Shown in pieces: positions 19,445 through 26,866 of a stretch of DNA of 64,000 nucleotides; position 1 is the stretch's first letter; every line of letters begins with the position of its first letter. A program made the position numbers and the translations under genes. The DNA comes from Nostoc sp. MG11 (GTDB taxonomy: Bacteria > Cyanobacteriota > Cyanobacteriia > Cyanobacteriales > Nostocaceae): positions 1 to 64,000 of the forward strand of contig NZ_JACXXN010000028.1 in assembly GCF_014904695.1 (NCBI RefSeq). The letters run 5' to 3'. Below the pieces are notes generated by a model. It ran no database searches, had not been told where the DNA came from, and saw nothing but the letters and a program-made list of their open reading frames with translations.

Positions 19445-20218
19445 ATGATTTCTCTGCAAAATCAAATTATTTTGATCACTGGCGCAAGTAGTGGTATTGG
19501 TGCTGCTTGTGCGAGAGTTTTTGCGGGTGCAGGTGCGAAACTGATTTTGGCGGCGCGGCGATGGTCACGTTTGCAAGAGTTAGCAGATGCACTCACAAAA
19601 GAATTCAGCATTGAGATTCATTTATTACAGCTAGATGTGTGCGATCGCGCTGCTGTTGAATCTGCTATTTCTACCCTACCCCCTTCTTGGTCTAACATCG
19701 ATATCCTAATTAACAATGCTGGTCTGAGTCGCGGTTTAGACAAGTTGCACGAAGCTAGCTTCCAAGATTGGGAAGAAATGATTGATACTAACGTTAAGGG
19801 TTTGCTTTATCTGACTCGTTATATTGTTCCTGGAATGGTAAGTCGTGGTCGCGGTCATGTGGTAAATCTAGGTTCTATCGCCGGACATCAAACCTATCCT
19901 GGCGGTAATGTCTACTGTGCTACGAAAGCTGCTGTCAAGGCAATTTCTGAAGGCTTAAAACAAGACCTGTTAGGAACCTCTGTACGCGTAACTTCTGTTG
20001 ATCCAGGTATGGTAGAGACAGAATTTAGCGATGTCCGCTTTCATGGTGATACTGAACGTGCCAAAAAGGTTTACCAAGGAGTTACCCCCCTCACCCCAGA
20101 TGATATAGCTGATGTGATATTTTTCTGCGTCACGCGATCGCCTCATGTCAATATCAACGAAGTTGTACTTATGCCAGTTGACCAAGCTAGCGCCACGTTG
20201 GTTAATCGACGAACATAA
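19445..20218 (+). CDS. Short-chain dehydrogenase/reductase, YdfG-like
   Basis: 257 residues. Cofactor motif TGASSGIGAACA with AARRWSR after strand 2 (basic, so NADP(H) likely), NNAGLSRG, catalytic Ser in NLGSIAGHQTYPGG and the YCATK Tyr-Lys pair, then VDPGMVETEFSDVRFHGD. This resembles YdfG-type 3-hydroxy acid dehydrogenases. The DUF1295-like membrane gene follows after 37 bp, so co-transcription is likely, ending at the terminator at 20971. Confidence 0.9.
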   Translation: MISLQNQIILITGASSGIGAACARVFAGAGAKLILAARRWSRLQELADALTKEFSIEIHLLQLDVCDRAAVESAISTLPPSWSNIDILINNAGLSRGLDKLHEASFQDWEEMIDTNVKGLLYLTRYIVPGMVSRGRGHVVNLGSIAGHQTYPGGNVYCATKAAVKAISEGLKQDLLGTSVRVTSVDPGMVETEFSDVRFHGDTERAKKVYQGVTPLTPDDIADVIFFCVTRSPHVNINEVVLMPVDQASATLVNRRT

Positions 20219-20255
20219 AAGTACCTATATTTAAGAAGATAAGGTTGCTAAACCC

Positions 20256-20912
20256 ATGCAAAACACTGCCAACGTTGAAAAAAGTAGGGTGACAGCACTC
20301 ACAGCCATTAACACAGCAAAAATTCTCACAATTGTCTGCTTGGTGGCTTTTGCTGTCGTCTTCGGTATCCAAGACTTTCGACAGATTATCTATCTCTGTC
20401 TGCATATTAGCTATTGTCTCTGGTGGCTAGTGGAACAGTGGTTTTATCCCCAGCGGCGACAGATATTTAATGAACCTATGGGGGTTAGTAGGTTTATCCT
20501 TGTATTATTTTTTGTCGGGTTTTTGTATGCCCTACCTGGATATCTGGCATTTACCAATCCTGTCCCTCTATCAATGACAACAACTGCTGTAGCACTACCG
20601 CTGTATACTTTTGGTACGCTGATCAATGCAACCGCTGATGTCCAAAAGCTTAGCGCTAAACAATACGGTGCGGGGCTGGTTCGTGATGGGATTTGGCGAT
20701 TTTCTCGTAATATTAATTACTTTGGCGATTTGCTGCGGTATCTAAGTTTTAGTGTTGTGGCTGGTTCGCCTTGGGCTTATTTTGTACCAGTAGCAGTCTT
20801 ATTTACTTCTCTCCAACGTATGTCCCAGAAAGACCAGTCAATGTCCGCCAAGTATCCAGACTATGCCGAGTACCAACAATCCAGCGTTCGCTTGATTCCG
20901 TTTATTTGGTAA
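20256..20912 (+). CDS. DUF1295/isoprenylcysteine methyltransferase-like membrane protein
   Basis: 218 residues with about five membrane helices. The C-terminal block GLVRDGIWRFSRNINYFGDLLRYLSF and later KYPDYAEYQQSSVRLIPFIW follow the DUF1295/steroid-5-alpha-reductase-like and ICMT fold, where the N-Y-F-G-x-L motif and the terminal YP.YxxY motif lie at the cofactor site. Substrate unknown, probably a lipid. Second gene after the SDR, perhaps acting in the same lipid-modifying step. Confidence 0.8.
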   Translation: MQNTANVEKSRVTALTAINTAKILTIVCLVAFAVVFGIQDFRQIIYLCLHISYCLWWLVEQWFYPQRRQIFNEPMGVSRFILVLFFVGFLYALPGYLAFTNPVPLSMTTTAVALPLYTFGTLINATADVQKLSAKQYGAGLVRDGIWRFSRNINYFGDLLRYLSFSVVAGSPWAYFVPVAVLFTSLQRMSQKDQSMSAKYPDYAEYQQSSVRLIPFIW

Positions 20913-20970
20913 TTCTCTTGATATGCAGATTTAATTGAATAATTAATCATTCCAAAGATATATTTTTATC

Positions 20971-21005
20971 AATCGCAGACATTTTTCCGCCTGCGATTTT
21001 TTTAT
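20971..21005 (+). terminator. Rho-independent terminator after the SDR-DUF1295 pair
   Basis: An 8-bp perfect stem (AATCGCAG with CTGCGATT), 12-nt loop, then a run of seven Ts. Confidence 0.8.
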
Positions 21006-21018
21006 AAAATTAGTTACA

Positions 21019-21043
21019 AATCATAATCATTTCGACTATGATT
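21019..21043 (+). promoter_or_regulatory. AATCATA-N11-TATGATT dyad upstream of ZIP gene
   Basis: A 25-bp symmetric site with perfect 7-bp arms, ending 31 bp before the metal transporter start. Size and AT/ATCAT content resemble Fur/Zur-type operators, so metal control is plausible; the regulator is inferred. Confidence 0.45.
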
Positions 21044-21074
21044 TATTTAGAAAATTGGATAAAGAATCCCAGGT

Positions 21075-21848
21075 ATGGAAAGCCTTGTAATCGGTGCGAT
21101 CGCTAGTTTAGGTGCAGGACTTGCCACAGTCATCGGTGCCTTGCCAGTTTTATTACCAATAAATCTCACACAGCGAGTGCAGGGAATCATGCTGGGGTTT
21201 GGTGGAGGAGTGATGTTAGCAGCAACATCATTTTCGTTAATTGTGCCAGCAAAAGAAGCAGCAACAGATCAAGGTCAATCTCAAGCTAGTGCAGCTTTAA
21301 TTATTGTTGGGGGGATGCTACTAGGCGGAGTTTTTTTACAACTGGCACATCGGTTTTTACCTCACGAACATTTCTTTAAAGGACAAGAAAATGTTCACCG
21401 TAATAACCTTAAGCGAATTTGGCTATTTATTGCTGCAATTACTATTCACAACTTCCCCGAAGGTTTAGCTGTAGGAGTTAATTTTGCTAACAACAACATT
21501 AGCGATGGTATACCTGTAGCTTTGGGAATTGGTTTGCAAAACATCCCAGAAGGTTTAGTAGTGGCATTATCTTTAGTATCTGAGAAGTATTCACCAGGTT
21601 ATGCAGTGTGGATATCTCTGCTTACAGGTTTAGTTGAACCAATTGGCGGTTTGATTGGTGTAGGTGTGGTGAGTGTCGCTAATTTTGTCTTACCTTGGGC
21701 GATGGCGTTTGCAGCGGGAGCAATGTTATTTGTGATTAGTGATGAAATTATCCCCGAATCTCATCGCAAAGGCTTAGAGAAAGAAGGAACTATCGGTGTA
21801 ATGTTGGGCTTTGTAGTCATGATGTTTTTAGATATTGCTTTAGGGTAA
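21075..21848 (+). CDS. ZIP-family divalent metal transporter
   Basis: 257 residues, eight hydrophobic helices. The metal-binding helix pair is clear: TIHNFPEGLAVGVNF in helix 4 and LQNIPEGLVVAL in helix 5, with an HRFLPHEHFFKGQENVH cytoplasmic loop rich in His between helices 3 and 4. Length and motif match the GufA-like bacterial ZIP branch, importers of zinc, iron or similar ions. A symmetric ATCAT dyad 31 bp upstream may be its metal-dependent operator. Confidence 0.92.
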   Translation: MESLVIGAIASLGAGLATVIGALPVLLPINLTQRVQGIMLGFGGGVMLAATSFSLIVPAKEAATDQGQSQASAALIIVGGMLLGGVFLQLAHRFLPHEHFFKGQENVHRNNLKRIWLFIAAITIHNFPEGLAVGVNFANNNISDGIPVALGIGLQNIPEGLVVALSLVSEKYSPGYAVWISLLTGLVEPIGGLIGVGVVSVANFVLPWAMAFAAGAMLFVISDEIIPESHRKGLEKEGTIGVMLGFVVMMFLDIALG

Positions 21849-21963
21849 TGTAACTTAATTCCTAGATCGCGATCGCCAACTTGATAGCTGGCATTACAGG
21901 CGATCGTTTACCTTATTGCGTCAACTCTGAAGTTTATCTATAGCACGTCAATAACCTCGCTCC

Positions 21964-21986
21964 GAGACGTTGCATTGCAACGTCTC
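21964..21986. repeat. Dispersed palindrome, GAGACGTTGC/GCAACGTCTC type
   Basis: Perfect arms around TT/AT centre; third copy of the 29-bp family with the outer two bases of the left arm altered. Confidence 0.8.
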
Positions 21987-22012
21987 TACACGCATGAAAT
22001 TTGTACAAAAAA

Positions 22013-22136
22013 TAGACCTCTTGCACGAATATCTGAAAATAAGAATTTTAAGGTTCACGCAGAGGCGCAGAGGCGCAGAGAGTAACGAGAAATTTATCTA
22101 TTTGGAGTTCATAATCTGATTCATGCAAGAGGTCTA
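22013..22136. mobile_element. Small TIR element (TAGACCTCTTGC ends)
   Basis: 124 bp bounded by TAGACCTCTTGCACGAAT and its near-perfect inverse (17 of 18). The interior has ACGCAGAGGCGCAGAG repeats and no ORF. A MITE-like non-autonomous element; no clear target duplication. Confidence 0.65.
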
Positions 22137-22146
22137 ATCTTTAATT

Positions 22147-22371
22147 GGCGTTGCTGAATCCAGGTATGAATTTATCGGGCTACGCCCCGCTACGCTAACA
22201 CGCAGAGACGCAGCGGAAAGTCTGAGCGCCGGCTTCCGACGAACAGACGCCACTTGCTTCAAGCCGGGGAACCCGTCCAACGCAGTGGCTCAACTTTTCA
22301 AGACAGAGGCGCAGAGAGTAAGAGTTTAAAATGTTAAGTTTTTAAATTTCATACTTCAATTCAGCAATGCC
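22147..22371. mobile_element. MITE family A, copy 1, with 8-bp target duplication
   Basis: 225 bp starting GGCGTTGCTGAATC and ending GATTCAGCAATGCC-type (TTCAGCAATGCC). CTTTAATT lies immediately outside both ends (22139-22146 and 22372-22379), a perfect 8-bp target duplication. No coding capacity; the interior holds CGGGCTACGCCCCGC and CGCAGAGRCGCAG motifs. Confidence 0.85.
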
Positions 22372-22392
22372 CTTTAATTAAACTGTGTTGTA

Positions 22393-24996
22393 CTATAATC
22401 GCGGATCTACAGGTTCACTCTCTAGCGCCAAAATCCCGAAAACACATTCATGCACGCGGCGCAGCGGAGTATGAGAGACAAATCGCTCCAAGGCTTCAAC
22501 ACCCAGAGCAAACTCCCGCATCGCCAGAGAACGCTTGAGGGATAGCCCACGTTGTCGCAGACGTTGCAGATTCTCCGGCGCTGAATATTCTACACCGTAG
22601 ATAATCCGCAAATATTCTTGTCCGCGACACTTCACCGCAGGCTGCACAATGCCGCGACTGCCTTGGACAATGAATTGCATTGGCTTGACAACCATACCTT
22701 CACCACCCGCAGCAGTAAGTTCTTCCCACCAATGAATTCCTTCAGCTTGGCTGCTTGGGTCAGTCAAATCTATGACTTTATAGGCAGTTGCTAAGAGCAA
22801 GACGGGGTCTGATTGGCAGATTTTGGCGATTTGCTCCATATGCCAGCGATGATCTTTGTCGATGTGGGCGGCTCCCTCTGTTGCCAGGATGTGGAAGGGT
22901 GCGAGTTTTAGATCAGAAATATCGGTGACAGACCAGCAGTAGCGGCGGTAGGCAGTGATATACTGATGCGCCATCTCTGCACGTTGCTGGTAGTGGCTGA
23001 GTTGGTTGCTGATTTCGACGTTGCGATCGCTTGCTTGTTGCAATAAGCTAACAGCATCATTGAGAGCAAGGCGTGATGCCACTCCCACAGGTGCATACTG
23101 TTCTCGCAGTAACCCTTGTGCTTTAGCTGACCAAGGCATCAATTCACAGTCTAGACACACCCAATCGGTATTAAACTCTTCCCAAAAGCCGCTTTGGGAA
23201 AGAGCAGCATTCACCCGCGCCAATAGTTCCGCTTCCAATGCTGGATTATCAAAGAAACGCCTTCCTGTGCGGGTGTAGCAGATGCCAATACCTTCATTCA
23301 CCACACCAAACCGTTTCTCGGCAACTCCTAAATCCCGGCAAATAACCACCACTGCCCGCGAACCCATGTGTTTTTCTTCGCAAACTACTTCAGTGATTTC
23401 CTGTTGGTAGTAGGCAAAGGCTTGCGCTGGGTGTTCCAAATATCCCAGTGTTGAAGATGTTTCCACAGGGGACATAGTGGGTGGTAGGTAAATCAGCCAT
23501 TTCGGATTAGCGGCAAAACGGCTCATCACTTCTAAAGCCGCGATCGCATTTTCTTCTCGAATGGTAATGTTGGGCTTAAGTCGCGTGTTAATGAGGCGCT
23601 TACCCAATACGTCCTCAATGTGCAGGACATCATCGAGTTCCTGCTGAGATGTGCGTGTGACTGTGTTTTGTACCAAAGGTTTCACAGGTTCGCAGTATAT
23701 ACGAGCAGCCGGAATGCTCACCAATTCTTTTTCTGGATAGCGGAGGGCGGTGAGTTTGCCGCCAAAGACACAGCCTGTATCAATATCAATAGTGTTATTC
23801 AGCCATTCTGCTTCTGGTACAGGAGTATGCCCGTAAACTACCATCGCTTCACCCCGATATTCTCCCGCCCAGTTATAGCGGACGGGTAAGCCAAACTCAT
23901 CAATCTCGCCAGTAGATTCACCATACAGAGCAAACTCGCGCACCGCACCAGATCCCCGTCCCTGCATTTCTTGTTTCATCCCCGCGTGAGCCACCACTAA
24001 CCGTCCGTCATCTAGGAGGTAGTGACTTATTAAGGAATCCAGAAATTTTTGCAGTTCTTTTGCGAAAGGTTCGCGCACCTCATCGGGTAACGCCTCAATC
24101 TCATGTAGGGTTTGCTCTAACCCATGATTGACTCGGACATTTTTACCTCGTAGTTTCCGCAATAGCTTGTTTTCATGATTACCAGGAACGCAGATAGCTG
24201 CACCTGCCATAACCATGTTTCGCACCAGCTTGACTGTATCTAAGATACGCGGGCCACGGTCTACTAAATCACCCAAAAAAACAACTTTCCGTCCTTGGGG
24301 GTGGTAGTAAATAGGAGTGTCCCAGAGAGTGGAAGTAAATTCTTCCCCCCTGCTCCTCTGCTCCCCTGCCCCTCTGCCCTTCTCATAGCCTAATTGTTGG
24401 AGTAATGCTTCAAGTTCGTCGCAACAGCCATGAATGTCGCCGATGATGTCAAAGGGGCCGTGTTCGTGTTTTAGGTTGTTCCAGAGGGGTTGGCGTTCGA
24501 TTTCAACAGCTTCAATTTCTGCTAGAGAGTTGAGAGTGTAGACATAGCGGAAACCTTCTTTTTCCAAACCACGTAGAGAACGCCGTAACATTTGGCTATG
24601 ACGCCGCACTACATGGGAGCCGAACTGGCGATTGCTGCGCTGTTGGTTGCGTTCATGGCATAATTCTTCTGGTAAGTCGAGGACGATCGCGATCGCAAAG
24701 CAATGATATTGTCGTGCCATTTGCAATAGAATTTTGCGATCTTCCATCTGCACGTTGGTAGCATCAATTACAGTCAGTTTAGCTGCTGCTAGCCGTTTGG
24801 CAGTAATGAAGTGCAACACCTCAAAGGCATCTTTGGTAGCAGACTGGCTATTTTCATTATTGGAAACCAAGCCGCGACAAAAGTCTGAAGACAGCACCTC
24901 GAAGGGTTGAAAGTGCTTATGGGCAAAAGTTGACTTACCGGAACCGGAAGCACCGATGAGGACAATTAGGGATAGTTCGGGAATAGTTATTTTCAT
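22393..24996 (-). CDS. pnkp: Polynucleotide kinase-phosphatase, bacterial RNA-repair Pnkp
   Basis: 867 residues, close to the usual length of bacterial Pnkp. Three enzymes in order: 5'-kinase (about 1-170, P-loop GASGSGKST at 15-23), metallophosphatase (about 180-440; GDIHGCCDE at 186, GDLVDRGP, GNHENK, AHAGM), and a ligase-like adenylyltransferase (about 475-860) with nucleotidyl Lys542 in EKHMGSR. In known systems it heals and, with Hen1, seals RNAs cut by ribotoxins, usually in tRNA anticodons. hen1 is upstream with 89 bp between. An 8-bp simple repeat within residues 207-220 adds a Gly/Arg/Glu-rich loop to the phosphatase. Confidence 0.95.
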   Translation of the reverse strand: MKITIPELSLIVLIGASGSGKSTFAHKHFQPFEVLSSDFCRGLVSNNENSQSATKDAFEVLHFITAKRLAAAKLTVIDATNVQMEDRKILLQMARQYHCFAIAIVLDLPEELCHERNQQRSNRQFGSHVVRRHSQMLRRSLRGLEKEGFRYVYTLNSLAEIEAVEIERQPLWNNLKHEHGPFDIIGDIHGCCDELEALLQQLGYEKGRGAGEQRSRGEEFTSTLWDTPIYYHPQGRKVVFLGDLVDRGPRILDTVKLVRNMVMAGAAICVPGNHENKLLRKLRGKNVRVNHGLEQTLHEIEALPDEVREPFAKELQKFLDSLISHYLLDDGRLVVAHAGMKQEMQGRGSGAVREFALYGESTGEIDEFGLPVRYNWAGEYRGEAMVVYGHTPVPEAEWLNNTIDIDTGCVFGGKLTALRYPEKELVSIPAARIYCEPVKPLVQNTVTRTSQQELDDVLHIEDVLGKRLINTRLKPNITIREENAIAALEVMSRFAANPKWLIYLPPTMSPVETSSTLGYLEHPAQAFAYYQQEITEVVCEEKHMGSRAVVVICRDLGVAEKRFGVVNEGIGICYTRTGRRFFDNPALEAELLARVNAALSQSGFWEEFNTDWVCLDCELMPWSAKAQGLLREQYAPVGVASRLALNDAVSLLQQASDRNVEISNQLSHYQQRAEMAHQYITAYRRYCWSVTDISDLKLAPFHILATEGAAHIDKDHRWHMEQIAKICQSDPVLLLATAYKVIDLTDPSSQAEGIHWWEELTAAGGEGMVVKPMQFIVQGSRGIVQPAVKCRGQEYLRIIYGVEYSAPENLQRLRQRGLSLKRSLAMREFALGVEALERFVSHTPLRRVHECVFGILALESEPVDPRL
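24348..24379. repeat. Four-unit 8-bp simple repeat inside pnkp
   Basis: Units CCCTGCTC, CTCTGCTC, CCCTGCCC, CTCTGCCC in tandem; on the coding strand they give the GAGEQRSRGEE loop. Four 8-bp units make 32 bp, so a change of one unit would shift the frame. Confidence 0.7.
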
Positions 24997-25085
24997 AGTT
25001 TTTTTTAACGTAGACGCGTAGCGGCTTGCCGCAGGCTACCGCCAAGGACGCAAAGGGCGCAAAGGAAGAAATAAGTAGGATGAAA

Positions 25086-26474
25086 TTAGGAATTATGGTT
25101 AAACACTGCCATCTGTGTGGGTGAACCTACTTCTAAGTCTTCTGTGCCTACAGGTTGAAGTTCCACAGTATAGCCAAAGCGTTCTGCTACTTGGTTTGCC
25201 CAGTTTGTAAACTCTGCGCGCGTCCATTCAAAGCGGTGGTCTTTGTGTCGTAGTTTCCCCGCAGGTAAGTTCTCAAATTTGACGTTGTACTCAATATTGG
25301 GCGTTGTCACCACTACCGTTTTGGGTTGGGTAAACTCAAATAAAACTCGCTCAAATGACCCCAAACGCGGCAAATCAAGATGCTCAATTACCTCAATCAC
25401 CGTAGCAGCATCGTAGCCACTAAAGCGTTTATCTTGATAGGTAAGTGCGCTTTGGATTAATTGCAGACGTTCCCATTGATTGCGAGGGAGATGCAGGCGG
25501 TCTAATCGTTCTTGAGCGACTTCTAGCGCCCTGTAGGAAACATCGACACCCGCAATTTGCTCGAAATAACCATCTTTAAGCAAGAGTTTCAGCAGAGTTC
25601 CCTGACCACAGCCTAAATCAATCACTCGCTTTGCACCCCTTTGCTTCAAAGCCGCAATCACCGCATTCATCCGCTGCTGATTTAAACTAATCGGCTTTTC
25701 TACCGCTGCTTCTTCCTGGGCATGAGTTTCTTCAGCACTATCGGGATCGGGATTGTCTTCCTCTGCTAATTGGGCTAAAGCCAGACGAGTTAAGCGATGT
25801 TGTCGTTTTAGGTAACGTTTGGTAATTTGTTCTCGCGCTGGATGTGTAGTTAACCAACCTTCGCCATGACGCAATAGTTTTTCGATTTCTTCATCGCCTA
25901 CCCAGTAATGTTTATCGTCGTCTAATACTGGAATCAAAACGTAGAGGTGACTTAACAAATCGCTTAAGGGTAAGGTGTGCTGAAGTTCGACGCTAAAGTA
26001 TTGGCTCTGTCCCCATTCAGGAAATTCCTCATTTAAAATGTGACCTTCGGCACTCACACTGTAACCCAATGGCTCAAACAGTTCCCGCAAAAAACTTTCA
26101 CCACCGCGACAGGGTAAGACAGACAGTTTTGCTGTCAAAGGAATAGGAGTTTGTACTAGTTCTGGGAACTCTTTGCAGCGACCTCCTAAAGCCGTGCTAA
26201 ATACCTGAGCAATCGCTACACTTAAAAATGAAGAAGCAACATAAGGGCGATCGTTTACATATTGTTCCAGCCTAGCACTGCGTCCCCGCACCAATTTCAC
26301 GGGGTCAACATCCAACAATAACGCCACCATGCATCGCTGGGTATTTGCTTCCGGGTAAAAGACGTGCGCTTGTCCAAAAGAAAGAGAAAAAGACTGACAG
26401 CGGTCAGGGTGTTTATGCAACAGATAGCCTAACTCTGTTGCTGGGAAGTGTGTCGTTGCGATCGTTAGCAGCAT
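25086..26474 (-). CDS. hen1: RNA 3'-terminal ribose 2'-O-methyltransferase Hen1
   Basis: 462 residues. The N-terminal half (1-240) matches the bacterial Hen1 partner domain that activates Pnkp ligase; the C-terminal half is the methyltransferase: SAM loop DLGCGQGTLL (286), metal ligands E361, E364 and H365 in EVIEHLD and H413 in KDHRFEW. It methylates the 3' ribose at a broken RNA end so that the repaired junction cannot be cut again. First gene of the pair with pnkp. Its start faces the divergent NTPase-TPR gene across a 21-bp tandem array. Confidence 0.95.
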   Translation of the reverse strand: MLLTIATTHFPATELGYLLHKHPDRCQSFSLSFGQAHVFYPEANTQRCMVALLLDVDPVKLVRGRSARLEQYVNDRPYVASSFLSVAIAQVFSTALGGRCKEFPELVQTPIPLTAKLSVLPCRGGESFLRELFEPLGYSVSAEGHILNEEFPEWGQSQYFSVELQHTLPLSDLLSHLYVLIPVLDDDKHYWVGDEEIEKLLRHGEGWLTTHPAREQITKRYLKRQHRLTRLALAQLAEEDNPDPDSAEETHAQEEAAVEKPISLNQQRMNAVIAALKQRGAKRVIDLGCGQGTLLKLLLKDGYFEQIAGVDVSYRALEVAQERLDRLHLPRNQWERLQLIQSALTYQDKRFSGYDAATVIEVIEHLDLPRLGSFERVLFEFTQPKTVVVTTPNIEYNVKFENLPAGKLRHKDHRFEWTRAEFTNWANQVAERFGYTVELQPVGTEDLEVGSPTQMAVFNHNS

Positions 26475-26595
26475 TCACTTATGTAAAGGTGAAAATGAGG
26501 CAAGAGTTAATAAATACCGCTTCAGGGTAAACGATTACGGAAAGAAATGATGGCGTTGTTGAGGAATATTACAGCGTTTTTCAACTGGAAGTCCC

Positions 26596-26805
26596 TTGCA
26601 GGTCGATGCAATAGCATTGCAGGTCGATGCAATAACATTGCAAGCCGATGCAATAACATTGCAAGCCGATGCAATAACATTGCAGGTCGATGCAATAACA
26701 TTGCAGGTCGATGCAATAACATTGCAGGTCGATGCAATAACATTGCAGGTCGATGCAATAACATTGCAGGTCGATGCAATAGTATTGCAGGTCAATGGTG
26801 TTTAA
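26596..26805. repeat. 21-bp tandem array 1 (10 units)
   Basis: Nine close units and one degenerate unit of exactly 21 bp. Each unit has TTGCA, six bases, TGCAA; adjacent units are joined as TGCAATAACATTGCA, another inverted repeat. Open in all frames because 21 is a multiple of 3, but no frame has credible protein character. Ends 61 bp before the NTPase-TPR start. Confidence 0.95.
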
Positions 26806-26866
26806 GCAGTAGTTGGTATAATCCATTCAAGTGTTGCCATATTAATCACCTCTAGCCATCAACCCT

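Larger units (their letters stand above)
21849..22392. other. 544-bp gene-free stretch filled by repeats
   Basis: Contains, in order, a palindrome, a 124-bp TIR element and a 225-bp MITE with target duplication, each listed separately. No ORF of its own. Confidence 0.75.

Noticed and set aside
22393-26474. Idea that pnkp-hen1 is a new system
   Set aside because: The pair itself is a known bacterial RNA-repair system; only its link with the divergent NTPase-TPR gene and the array may be new.
26596-26805. Possible CRISPR array
   Set aside because: No spacers: the 21-bp units are directly joined and no cas gene is nearby.
26522-26855. Overlapping open frames across array 1 on both strands
   Set aside because: All frames stay open because the unit is 21 bp; the products are pure heptapeptide repeats without ribosome sites. 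Treated as a non-coding array.
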